A DNA stretch of 35,759 nt, taken from an uncultured Muribaculaceae bacterium. Its GTDB lineage: Bacteria > Bacteroidota > Bacteroidia > Bacteroidales > Muribaculaceae. The stretch spans positions 1 to 35,759 of the forward strand of contig CAJTXL010000029.1 in NCBI GenBank assembly GCA_910583525.1, written 5' to 3'. Both the position numbers and the translations under genes were made by a program. This document shows, piece after piece, positions 16,535 to 24,297 of this stretch. The notes below the pieces were generated by a model. It was given only the letters and a program-made list of their open reading frames with translations. It made no database searches and had not been told where the DNA came from. Every line of letters starts with the position of its first letter. Position 1 is the stretch's first letter.

Positions 16535-18172
16535 ATGGACAATACAAATCCGCTAAGCCGCGAGTACGAGCAGCAACTCGACCGCATGAGCCCCTTTGAA
16601 ATCAAAAACGAACTTATCCGTCTCGCCCAGGAAGACGCACGCACATCAAGCGCGACATATCTGAATGCCGGTCGAGGCAACCCCAACTGGATTGCCGCCG
16701 ACGCACGCGAAGCATTTTTCCTCTTAGGCACTTTCGCATTGTCGGAGTGCCGCCGGGTGCGCGACGAAGAACCCGGCATTGCGGGATGCCCGTCGAAAGC
16801 CGGCATCGCCGACCGCTTTGAGGCTTTCCTTGCCAAGAATACCGAAGGCGAAGGAGCACAGCTACTTGCCAAAGCATACCGCTACTGCACCGAAAAAATC
16901 GGTGCCGACCGCGACAGCCTCGTGCTCGAATGGGCCGACGGCATTACGGGCGACCATTACCCCACTCCGCCGCGCATTCTGCAATACACCGAAGAAATAA
17001 TCCGCCCCTACCTCGCGCAGGAAATGGGACATCGCGCCGACGACGGCGGAAAAGACTACGACCTGTTCGCTGTCGAAGGCGGCACGGCAGGCATGTGCTA
17101 CGTATTCGACTCCCTGCAAGCCAACCACCTTGTGCGCAAAGGCGACAAAATCGCGCTCATGGCACCGCTGTTCACACCTTACATCGAAATACCGCAGCTC
17201 GACCGCTTCGGATTCGACGTGGTGAATGTAAGCGCCAACAAAGTCGAAGCCGATGGATACCATTATTGGCAATATCCCGATTCGGAACTCGACAAACTTC
17301 GCGACCCTGCCGTAAAACTTGTATGCCTCATAAATCCGTCAAATCCGCCAAGCTATCGGTTGTCGGACCGCAACCTTGAGCGTTTCGTCGACATTGTCAA
17401 AAAAGACAATCCCAACCTCATTGTCGTTACCGACGATGTTTACGGCACTTTCGCAACAGATTTCAAATCGTTGATGTACACACTGCCATACAACACCCTG
17501 TGCGTGTATTCGTTCTCGAAGTACTTCGGCGCGACAGGATGGCGTCTTGCCGTCATTGCCGCCAACAAGGACAATATTTTCGACCGCATGCTCGCACAGC
17601 TGCCACAGGCCGACCGCGATGACCTCGCCAAACGCTACGGCTCGCTGACCCTCGACGTGCCAAGCCTCAAGTTCATCGACCGTATGGTAGCCGACAGCCG
17701 CGATGTGGCCTTGAACCACACGGCAGGGCTATCGACACCGCAGCAAATCATGATGAGCCTGTTCGCCCTCAAATGCCTGCTCGACACCGAAGATGTCTAC
17801 AAAGACAAAATGCAGGCCATGATTCACGACCGCCTGAAAGCCTTGTGGGAAAACACCGGCTTTACCGTAGTTCCCGACCCTCTCCGCGTAGGATACTACA
17901 GCGAAATCGACATGATGGTATGGGCAAAGAAATTCTACGGCGAAGATTTCGCTGCATGGCTGCCGACTACCCACGACCCTCTCGACGTAACAATGCGGCT
18001 TGCCGTCGAAAAAGGCATTGTCGTACTCAACGGTTCGGGCTTCAACGGACCCGACTGGTCGATACGCACGTCAGAGGCCAATCTCGACCGCGACGCCTAT
18101 GTCACAATCGGCAAACAAGTCAGGGCTATCCTTGAAGAATACCATCAGGAATACCTTAAAACAAAAAAATAA
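16535..18172 (+). CDS. aspD: Aspartate 4-decarboxylase (bifunctional aspartate aminotransferase)
   Basis: AspD is a PLP enzyme that decarboxylates L-aspartate at the beta-carboxyl to L-alanine and CO2. With AspT it forms a cycle in which aspartate enters, a cytosolic proton is consumed, and alanine leaves, generating proton-motive force and raising internal pH. The 545-residue protein is longer than ordinary aminotransferases, as expected for AspD. The fold-type I motifs are visible: NPSNPP (267-272), TDDVYG (299-304), and the PLP lysine K329 within YSFSKYFGATGWRL. The long N-terminal extension of about 100 residues and the motif DGITGDHYPTPPR (135-147) are also typical. The sequence is intact. 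It ends 26 bases before a bidirectional hairpin terminator. Confidence 0.94.
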   Translation: MDNTNPLSREYEQQLDRMSPFEIKNELIRLAQEDARTSSATYLNAGRGNPNWIAADAREAFFLLGTFALSECRRVRDEEPGIAGCPSKAGIADRFEAFLAKNTEGEGAQLLAKAYRYCTEKIGADRDSLVLEWADGITGDHYPTPPRILQYTEEIIRPYLAQEMGHRADDGGKDYDLFAVEGGTAGMCYVFDSLQANHLVRKGDKIALMAPLFTPYIEIPQLDRFGFDVVNVSANKVEADGYHYWQYPDSELDKLRDPAVKLVCLINPSNPPSYRLSDRNLERFVDIVKKDNPNLIVVTDDVYGTFATDFKSLMYTLPYNTLCVYSFSKYFGATGWRLAVIAANKDNIFDRMLAQLPQADRDDLAKRYGSLTLDVPSLKFIDRMVADSRDVALNHTAGLSTPQQIMMSLFALKCLLDTEDVYKDKMQAMIHDRLKALWENTGFTVVPDPLRVGYYSEIDMMVWAKKFYGEDFAAWLPTTHDPLDVTMRLAVEKGIVVLNGSGFNGPDWSIRTSEANLDRDAYVTIGKQVRAILEEYHQEYLKTKK

Positions 18173-18197
18173 GTCTCTCCGATAGGGCAATAAAAAA

Positions 18198-18223
18198 CGA
18201 GCCGCGCAATAGTGCACGGCTCG
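18198..18223. terminator. Bidirectional hairpin terminator between aspD and the lipoprotein gene
   Basis: CGAGCCG (18198-18204) pairs with CGGCTCG (18217-18223). The stem continues after one C-A mismatch with three more pairs and an ATAG loop. TTTTATT follows on the forward strand, and the reverse strand has a TTTTTTATT run, so it can stop transcription from both convergent genes. Confidence 0.85.
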
Positions 18224-18229
18224 CTTTTA

Positions 18230-18874
18230 TTATGGTTGACAGCTTGTAACGATTGGATATGTATTGCTTCCTATCGAAAGCGCCAACACAGCCGTCATAG
18301 GCGATTTCACCACACTGCGGTCGACATCGAAAATGCACTTCAGCCGATTATGCCCCGGCTTGACGATGCCACCCAAAGGAGTGGCGGCCTTCAGCCATGG
18401 TGCCGGCGAAATGTCGAAGCTCCACGTCAGGTCTCCAGTTCCTTCCACCTCGACATCGACGTTAAGTTCCACCGACAGCGCATCCCTGCCGCAATCAAGC
18501 ATTCCGGCAATTACTTTCACTGACTGCTCTATCTCGACAGAGCCGCCTTTAGCCTGCAAAACGGCATCAAGGCGCACGTCAATGCCAGGCTCGACAGTAA
18601 TCGGCTTTTCGGCTTCGTCAAAACCGTCTTTTGAAAAACTCACAATGTACTCACCTGCGGCTATGCGACCAAAGGTATACTCTCCGGTCTTTCCCGTAGC
18701 GGTTTTTCGGTTGAGTGGAGAAAGCGAAACATCAACTCCTGAAAGAGACAGCCCGTCGGCAGCCGTAACATGACCCGACAATGTCGCCATGCCCGGCCTC
18801 GGCTCTTCGCTGCATCCGACAAACGACAATGCTACAAGCACATAGGCAAGCAGAAGCCGGAGAATAGTTCTCAT
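18230..18874 (-). CDS. Lipoprotein with carboxypeptidase-regulatory-like and BACON-like domains
   Basis: A predicted lipoprotein of 214 residues. The signal peptide ends in a lipobox SFVGC (C21). Residues about 31-110 match the carboxypeptidase regulatory-like fold (ATLSGHVTAADGLSLSGVDV, TGKTGEYTFGRIAAGEYIVSFSKDGF). The C-terminal part (about 115-210) contains DLTWSFDISPAPWLKAATP and GGIVKPGHNRL, the 'W...WL...G.v..g' pattern of BACON-like beta domains. This suggests a surface or periplasmic binding/adhesion role; no enzyme motif is visible. It starts at the valS stop (one-base overlap, TGATG), so it is coupled to valS although no functional link is obvious. The BACON call is tentative. Confidence 0.75.
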   Translation of the reverse strand: MRTILRLLLAYVLVALSFVGCSEEPRPGMATLSGHVTAADGLSLSGVDVSLSPLNRKTATGKTGEYTFGRIAAGEYIVSFSKDGFDEAEKPITVEPGIDVRLDAVLQAKGGSVEIEQSVKVIAGMLDCGRDALSVELNVDVEVEGTGDLTWSFDISPAPWLKAATPLGGIVKPGHNRLKCIFDVDRSVVKSPMTAVLALSIGSNTYPIVTSCQP

Positions 18875-21567
18875 CAGCCCTTTAGCGCAGCAATAGAAGC
18901 ATGCAGTGCCGCAAGCTTGGCGTCGGCATCAGACAGTTTCTTGCGCTCGGCGGCAACAACGGCCTCGGGTGCATTCGCAACAAAGCGGTCGTTTGAAAGT
19001 TTCTTCTCTACCGACGCCTTAAAGCCTGTCAGATATGCGATTTCTTTTTCTATTCGGGCGAGTTCAGCCTCTACGTCGATGTCGGTGCTCTGAGGAATGT
19101 TGAACTCGACAGTACCGACCATGAACGACGATGCCGAAGCATCCTTTTCCGAGCCGTTGTTTACTTCTTCAAGGCCTCCGAGTTTGACGAGCATAGGCAC
19201 AATGGCATCATCTACGCTGCCGATTACATTGAGTTTCAATGCCTCGCGAGGCGAAATATTCTTACGTGCACGTATGCCACGTATACCGTTGATAATTTCT
19301 TTCGCCTCATCGACTTTGGCTATAAGAGCGCTATCGACGACACCTCCGGCCGGAAGTGCGGCATACATTATCGACTCGCCATCGGCACGCTCGGCAAGAT
19401 GCTGCCAAAGCTCTTCGGTGATGAAGGGCATGAACGGATGGAGAAGACGCAACAGCTTGTCAAGGAAGCCGCATGCCTGCTCATAGCTTTTGCGGTCGAC
19501 AGGTTGACCATAGGCCGGCTTGACCATTTCGAGGTACCACGACGAATAGTCATCGCGGAAAAGCTTGTAAACGGCCATCAGAGCCTCCGATATACGGTAT
19601 TTGCCGAACAAATCTTCGATTTCGGCAACGGTGGCGTTGAGCTGCGACTCAAACCAACGTGCAGCCATGGCCGAAATTTCTGGCTGGGCAACGGCATCAT
19701 CGACCGCCCATCCTTTGAGAAGGCGGAAAGAGTTCCATATCTTGTTGCAGAAATTGCGTCCTTGTTCGACAAGTTTGTCATCGTACATGATGTCGTTGCC
19801 GGCAGGAGCGGCGAGCATAAGCCCCATACGGACTCCGTCGGCGCCGTAGTCGCGGATAAGGTCGAGGGGGTCCGGCGAGTTTCCGAGCGACTTGCTCATC
19901 TTGCGTCCTATTGCATCACGCACAATCCCGGTAAAGTAGACATTGTTGAACGGCTGTTTGCCCACATACTCATATCCGGCCATTATCATTCGCGCAACCC
20001 AGAAGAATATGATGTCGGGGCCTGTTACAAGAGTGGCTGTCGGGTAGTAGTAGTTGATTTCTTCGTTGCCCGGATTGTTTATGCCATCGAAAAGTGTGAT
20101 AGGCCACAGCCACGACGAGAACCATGTGTCGAGGGCATCGGAGTCCTGTTGCAGGTCTTCCATCTTCATCGACGGGTTTCCGCTCTGCTTACGTGCCTTT
20201 TCAAGGGCTTCTTCAGGATTTAGAGCCACTACGAACTCGGCATCTTTACCCGTCTTGTCGCCGTAGAAATATGCCGGAATACGGTGTCCCCACCAAAGCT
20301 GGCGGCTGATGCACCAGTCCTGGATGTTTTCAAGCCATATGCGGTATGTGGTCTTGTATTTTTCGGGCACGAATTTTATGATGTCGTCGAGCACGGGCGA
20401 AAGGCTTTGGTCGGCAAAATGCTTCATTCTGACGAACCACTGCAACGACAGCCTCGGCTCGATGGGCACTTTCGTGCGCTCCGAAAGGCCGATATTGTTC
20501 GTATAGTCTTCCACCTTTTCCATAAGGCCGGCAGCCTCAAGGTCGGCGGCGATAGCTTTACGGGTATCGAAACGGTCCATGCCCACATACATGCCTGCGG
20601 CTTCGCTCACTGTAGCATCTTCGTTGAAGATATCGATGCTTTCGAGTCCGTGCTTTTTGCCGAGCATATAGTCATTCTTGTCGTGTGCCGGAGTAACCTT
20701 TAGACAACCCGTGCCGAATTCGATGTCGACATAGCGGTCTTCGATTACGGGTATCACACGGCCTACCAAAGGCACGACTACGCTATGCCCTTTGAGCCAT
20801 GTGTTCTTCGGGTCTTTGGGATTTATGCACATTGCCGTGTCGCCCATGATTGTTTCGGGACGTGTGGTGGCGACAACGGCATAGTGCCGTCCGTTTTCGT
20901 CGGTATGCACCACGCAGCCCTCGGAAGCTTCGATGTCGGCGCTGTCGTCGGCAAGGTAGTAGCGCAGATAGTAGAGTTTCGACTGCTCTTCGACAAAGAA
21001 CACCTCATCGTCGCTGATAGCCGTACGGTTCTGCGGATCCCAGTTGACCATGCGCAGGTCGCGGTATATCAAACCCTTGTCGTACAGGTCGACGAAGACC
21101 TTCGTCACACTTTCGCTGCGCGACGGGTCCATGGTGAAAGCGGTGCGCTCCCAGTCGCACGAAGCGCCAAGTTTGCGCAGCTGCTGCAATATAATGCCTC
21201 CGTGCTTCTCGGTCCACGCCCATGCGTGTTCAAGGAACTGCTCGCGTGTGAGGTCGGTCTTGCGGATGCCTTCGGCGGCAAGTTTGGCGATGACCTTCGT
21301 TTCAGTCGATATCGACGCATGGTCGGTGCCCGGCACCCAAAGAGCATTTTTGCCCTGCATGCGTGCACGACGTACAAGTATGTCCTGTATCGTGTTGTTG
21401 AGCATGTGCCCCATGTGCAGAACCCCGGTCACATTCGGCGGAGGTATCACGATTGTATACGGTTCGCGTGCATCGGGTTCTGAATGGAACAGCTTGTGTT
21501 CAAGCCAATAGGCATACCATTTATCTTCTACCTCGGCAGGATTGTATTTCTGTGGAAGGTCGTTCAT
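18874..21567 (-). CDS. valS: Valyl-tRNA synthetase
   Basis: ValRS charges tRNA-Val in the cytosol. The 897-residue class I synthetase shows the HIGH-type motif HMGH (51-54) in PPPNVTGVLHMGHML, editing-domain sequence in the middle (VVATTRPETIMGDTA), the KMSKS loop (556-560), and a C-terminal alpha-helical coiled-coil tail (about 830-897) that is diagnostic for ValRS. It is complete. It sits in a reverse operon after the HU/LysM genes, with only 26 bases from the small membrane-protein gene. Confidence 0.97.
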   Translation of the reverse strand: MNDLPQKYNPAEVEDKWYAYWLEHKLFHSEPDAREPYTIVIPPPNVTGVLHMGHMLNNTIQDILVRRARMQGKNALWVPGTDHASISTETKVIAKLAAEGIRKTDLTREQFLEHAWAWTEKHGGIILQQLRKLGASCDWERTAFTMDPSRSESVTKVFVDLYDKGLIYRDLRMVNWDPQNRTAISDDEVFFVEEQSKLYYLRYYLADDSADIEASEGCVVHTDENGRHYAVVATTRPETIMGDTAMCINPKDPKNTWLKGHSVVVPLVGRVIPVIEDRYVDIEFGTGCLKVTPAHDKNDYMLGKKHGLESIDIFNEDATVSEAAGMYVGMDRFDTRKAIAADLEAAGLMEKVEDYTNNIGLSERTKVPIEPRLSLQWFVRMKHFADQSLSPVLDDIIKFVPEKYKTTYRIWLENIQDWCISRQLWWGHRIPAYFYGDKTGKDAEFVVALNPEEALEKARKQSGNPSMKMEDLQQDSDALDTWFSSWLWPITLFDGINNPGNEEINYYYPTATLVTGPDIIFFWVARMIMAGYEYVGKQPFNNVYFTGIVRDAIGRKMSKSLGNSPDPLDLIRDYGADGVRMGLMLAAPAGNDIMYDDKLVEQGRNFCNKIWNSFRLLKGWAVDDAVAQPEISAMAARWFESQLNATVAEIEDLFGKYRISEALMAVYKLFRDDYSSWYLEMVKPAYGQPVDRKSYEQACGFLDKLLRLLHPFMPFITEELWQHLAERADGESIMYAALPAGGVVDSALIAKVDEAKEIINGIRGIRARKNISPREALKLNVIGSVDDAIVPMLVKLGGLEEVNNGSEKDASASSFMVGTVEFNIPQSTDIDVEAELARIEKEIAYLTGFKASVEKKLSNDRFVANAPEAVVAAERKKLSDADAKLAALHASIAALKG

Positions 21568-21593
21568 ATATTATTGTTTTTTATTCATAATAA

Positions 21594-21818
21594 TCAGCCT
21601 CTTATGACAAAAGGCCATATAAGCATACATATCACAATGGCGACAATCAACCCCAGCACTACCGTTTTCAGGAGCTTGCGAGTCCATGCCGATGCCACAT
21701 TAGTATCGATATATTCAATGAGGGCGGCGATATAATTGCCGTTGTTCTTTTGCAGAAGGCTTTTGGGCATGCCATCGCCTTCGGCTCTTTTATCGCCGGT
21801 GTCTTTCTGAGCGTCCAA
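21594..21818 (-). CDS. Small single-pass membrane protein, function unknown
   Basis: This small protein has one clear C-terminal membrane span (LLKTVVLGLIVAIVICMLIWPFVI) followed by only two or three residues, so it is probably tail-anchored with an inside N-terminus. Two starts are possible: TTG at 21818 (74 residues), one base after the stop of the HU-LysM gene, or ATG at 21770 (58 residues, MPKSLLQKNNG). The tight spacing favours translational coupling and hence the TTG, but the evidence is not decisive. Its position between the HU-membrane-LysM fusion and valS suggests it may partner the fusion protein; this is inference. No named family is recognised. Confidence 0.65.
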   Translation of the reverse strand: MDAQKDTGDKRAEGDGMPKSLLQKNNGNYIAALIEYIDTNVASAWTRKLLKTVVLGLIVAIVICMLIWPFVIRG

Positions 21819-21819
21819 T

Positions 21820-22947
21820 CTATCGATATTTTTTATTCAGTTCAGCCTGTATGCGTTCTGCTTTCCGCAGGGTTTCTTTGTCGGTAGCCTCGGCAAAAGA
21901 ACTCTTCTCAGGAATCAGCACGCGTGTGCCTGGTTTTATGCGGTTGGGATTATCGAGTTTGTCGGCATTTGCCTGATATATGAATACCCAATAAATGCCC
22001 TTGCCATAGTATTCGCGTGCCATTGTGGCAAGATATCGCGTGCCAGACACCGTATCGTAACGCGGTTCCGAGGCCGCAGGCTTTTTATCTTCTGCCTTTT
22101 CAGGCAGAACATCGGTGCTTTCTTCAGATACGGGTTTCGCCGCTTCGTCCGACGGCTTTTCGGGAACGGCATCACCGGCCGGAACAATGTCTTCGACCGA
22201 CACCTCTTCAATACGATAGGTCACTGCGGTAGTGTCTGCCAAAATTGTATCTTCTTCAGCAACATCCGCTTCGGCCGGCTCATACATTGCGGCAAAATAT
22301 CCGACAGCAGCGCCGGCGATAAGACCGAGCGCTATCCACAGCCACAATTTACGGTTTCCGTGTCCCGGCTCAGACGGTTCTGCCTCCGGCTCTTCGTCCT
22401 CTTGCGTGATTTCAGGCTCCTCGTCTTCTTCGGCCGGTCCGAGTTCTATTGTTTCAGTATCAGTTTCTGCCGGAGATTCTTCGTCGGGCACCTCTTCTTC
22501 GACAGTTTCCTCTTGTATCTCGGCAACATCTTTCGCCGGTTGCGGCTCTGACGGCTCAGGCTGCATCTCGGCAGGCTCTGCTACCGGTTCTTGCGGTGCT
22601 TCCGGCACTGGCTCTGTCAAAGGCTCAGGTTCTTTTTCTTCTGCCACTTCAGAGAAATCGACGTCCTCGGCAAGTTCCACCGGCTCGAACATGGCAAAAG
22701 GAGCATTTATTTCGTCGGCAAGAGCCGTATCAGGGATAAACACCACCGGGCCATTTTGATTAAAAGACTCATCAGTGTTGCAGCGAAAAGTCCCTATACC
22801 TTTGATGCTCACCGTTTCGCCGTTGACTAATTCCTCTTCGACCGCAGCAAAAAATGAACGCAGAAAACGCCTTGCAGTGCCAATATCAGTATCAGCCACT
22901 TTTGCAAGACGTGTAATCAGTTGCGATAGCGTGATTGTATTATTCAT
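21820..22947 (-). CDS. HU-domain / transmembrane / LysM fusion protein
   Basis: Four regions are visible in 375 residues. Residues 1-92 are an HU/IHF-type DNA-binding domain (TLSQLITRLA, SFFAAVEEELVNGETVSIKGIGTF). Residues about 97-196 are a Pro/Glu-rich acidic linker. Residues 201-220 are one membrane span (LWLWIALGLIAGAAVGYFAA), preceded by GNRK, so the positive-inside rule puts the HU domain in the cytoplasm. Residues about 298-346 are a LysM-like peptidoglycan-binding domain (YLATMAREYYGKGIYWVFIY, then NPNRIKPGTRVLIP) in the periplasm, followed by a Lys/Glu helix. No signal peptide precedes the HU domain. The protein overlaps the upstream HU-like gene by eight bases. Bacteroidota HU-superfamily proteins with envelope domains such as SPOR are known; the role of this arrangement is not established. 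Confidence 0.85.
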   Translation of the reverse strand: MNNTITLSQLITRLAKVADTDIGTARRFLRSFFAAVEEELVNGETVSIKGIGTFRCNTDESFNQNGPVVFIPDTALADEINAPFAMFEPVELAEDVDFSEVAEEKEPEPLTEPVPEAPQEPVAEPAEMQPEPSEPQPAKDVAEIQEETVEEEVPDEESPAETDTETIELGPAEEDEEPEITQEDEEPEAEPSEPGHGNRKLWLWIALGLIAGAAVGYFAAMYEPAEADVAEEDTILADTTAVTYRIEEVSVEDIVPAGDAVPEKPSDEAAKPVSEESTDVLPEKAEDKKPAASEPRYDTVSGTRYLATMAREYYGKGIYWVFIYQANADKLDNPNRIKPGTRVLIPEKSSFAEATDKETLRKAERIQAELNKKYR

Positions 22948-23218
22948 TCCGTAATCGTTTTTGAAGCAGTCCTCCGGGTTGGAACTCTATTTTTATCTCG
23001 GGTGGCAACAGCATCTTGCGTCCTGTCGACAAATCGCTGACAATTTCTTCTTTATGCTTAACGGGCACAAAAGTGCCGAATGTCGGTATGGCAACGCTGT
23101 CAAGTTCGGCACAGCTGTCGCGAAGCACCACCGCAAGGCCTTCGACAAGGGCATCGATATCCTCTACAGGTCGAGCCATCAGCCCGGAAAGACGTTTACG
23201 AAATTGTTTATAATCCAT
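22940..23218 (-). CDS. Small HU-family-like DNA-binding protein
   Basis: A 92-residue protein the size of a free HU subunit. It has two N-terminal helices (FRKRLSGLMARPVEDIDALVEGLAVVLRDS), a strand with the HU-like turn VAIPTFGTFVPVKH (compare IxGFGxF in HU), and a C-terminal strand region LLPPEIKIEFQPGG, matching the HU fold order. The exposed DNA-intercalating arm (RNP motif) is not seen, so it may bind DNA weakly or act as a heterodimer partner for the HU domain of the next gene, which it overlaps by eight bases. The family call is from fold pattern. Likely first or second gene of the reverse operon. Confidence 0.75.
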   Translation of the reverse strand: MDYKQFRKRLSGLMARPVEDIDALVEGLAVVLRDSCAELDSVAIPTFGTFVPVKHKEEIVSDLSTGRKMLLPPEIKIEFQPGGLLQKRLRNE

Positions 23219-23262
23219 TACTATGATTATTAATGCGATAAAGTAATAAACAGCACGAAAAC

Positions 23263-23276
23263 CGACTTGTCAGTCG
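23263..23276 (-). terminator. Weak hairpin at the glycosyltransferase stop codon
   Basis: On the reverse strand CGACT-GACA-AGTCG forms a 5-bp stem overlapping the TGA and is followed by GTTTTC. It is short and may only reduce readthrough into the HU genes, or be chance. Confidence 0.25.
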
Positions 23277-24271
23277 AGCAGCTCCTTTGCAACGGCGTAG
23301 CGCGGACGGTGCTTGACTTCGACAAAAATCTTGCCCACATACTCGCCTATAACTCCCAAAGCCACAAGTACAAGACTTCCGAGGAACCACACCGACAACA
23401 TCAGCGACGACCATCCGGAAATGGCATTGCCATAGAAATGTGCAATAAAAACCCAAATGGCGACTATGATGTCAATGACAAGCAACGAAAGGCCTATCAT
23501 GAAAATGATGCGCATAGGTTGAGCGGTGAACGAGGTGATGCCGTCAATCGATGCCGACACCATCTTGCTCAACGGATATTTTGTCTCACCGGCGGCTCGG
23601 GCAGCGCGTTCGTAGGTAACTATCGAACTTTGCAGACCTATATGAGGCATGATGCCGCGCAGGAACAGGTTTATTTCGCCATATTCGCTAAGCAGCTCCA
23701 ACGCCCGGCGGCTCATAAGCCGAAACTCCGAATGGTCGTAGACGGTCTCAAGGCCAAGACGCTTCTGCAGTTTGTAGAAGGCATGCGCCGAGTTCCGTTT
23801 GAACCAGGTGTCGGTAGGCCTTGATGAACGAACGCCATAAACTATGTCGTCGCCGCGCCGGAAGTTCTCAACCATTTCATATATGGCGTCGGGGGCGTCC
23901 TGCAAGTCGGCATCAAGGGTTATGGCTGCATCGCAACGGTCGCGCACGGTCATAAGACCGGCCAATAGAGCACTCTGCTGTCCACGGTTATGGGCAAGCG
24001 AAATACCCTTTATGCGTTTGTCCGAAGCATGGAATTCGCCGATAAGCCTCCAAGTGCCGTCGCGGCTGCCGTCGTCGACACACAGCACATAGCTTTCGTC
24101 TGACGCCAATCCACGAGCCGACAGCGTGTCAAGCACCCCAAGCAGAATGGGCGCCGATATGGGCAACATGGGTTCCTCGTTATAGCAAGGAACCACCAAA
24201 GCTATTACCGGCCGTTCGGGGCGGCCGGCAACTGCTTTGGCTATATCGGGTGATGCACTTGCCATAGGCAT
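23270..24271 (-). CDS. Polyprenyl-phosphate glycosyltransferase (GT2, GtrB/DPM1-like)
   Basis: A family 2 glycosyltransferase predicted to move a sugar from a nucleotide donor to undecaprenyl phosphate on the inner face of the membrane. The 333-residue protein has VVPCYNEE (26-33), the donor-binding DDGS (66-69) and DADLQD (120-125) motifs, and two C-terminal membrane segments (about 253-278 and 286-315), the standard GtrB/DPM-like layout. The product is probably a lipid-linked hexose for surface polysaccharide or lipid modification; which sugar cannot be told. An alternative ATG lies two codons downstream. The MITE-like element ends 17 bases upstream of its start codon and may carry or replace its promoter. 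Confidence 0.9.
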   Translation of the reverse strand: MPMASASPDIAKAVAGRPERPVIALVVPCYNEEPMLPISAPILLGVLDTLSARGLASDESYVLCVDDGSRDGTWRLIGEFHASDKRIKGISLAHNRGQQSALLAGLMTVRDRCDAAITLDADLQDAPDAIYEMVENFRRGDDIVYGVRSSRPTDTWFKRNSAHAFYKLQKRLGLETVYDHSEFRLMSRRALELLSEYGEINLFLRGIMPHIGLQSSIVTYERAARAAGETKYPLSKMVSASIDGITSFTAQPMRIIFMIGLSLLVIDIIVAIWVFIAHFYGNAISGWSSLMLSVWFLGSLVLVALGVIGEYVGKIFVEVKHRPRYAVAKELLD

Positions 24272-24277
24272 CAGGTT

Positions 24278-24297
24278 AAGAGGGTGTAAGAGGGTGT
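24278..24297 (+). repeat. Tandem 10-bp duplication at the left MITE border
   Basis: AAGAGGGTGT occurs twice back to back (24278-24287 and 24288-24297). The second copy is the outer end of the left terminal repeat, so the first copy may be a partial terminal duplication left by an insertion event. Confidence 0.8.

Noticed and set aside
19399..20223. A 274-codon forward open frame opposite valS
   Set aside because: Antisense to valS with no family resemblance and no start context.
22232..22759. A Ser-rich 175-codon forward frame opposite the HU-LysM gene
   Set aside because: It is the complement of the acidic Glu/Pro linker (GAA/GAG read as TTC/CTC/TCT), which produces Ser-rich shadow sequence.
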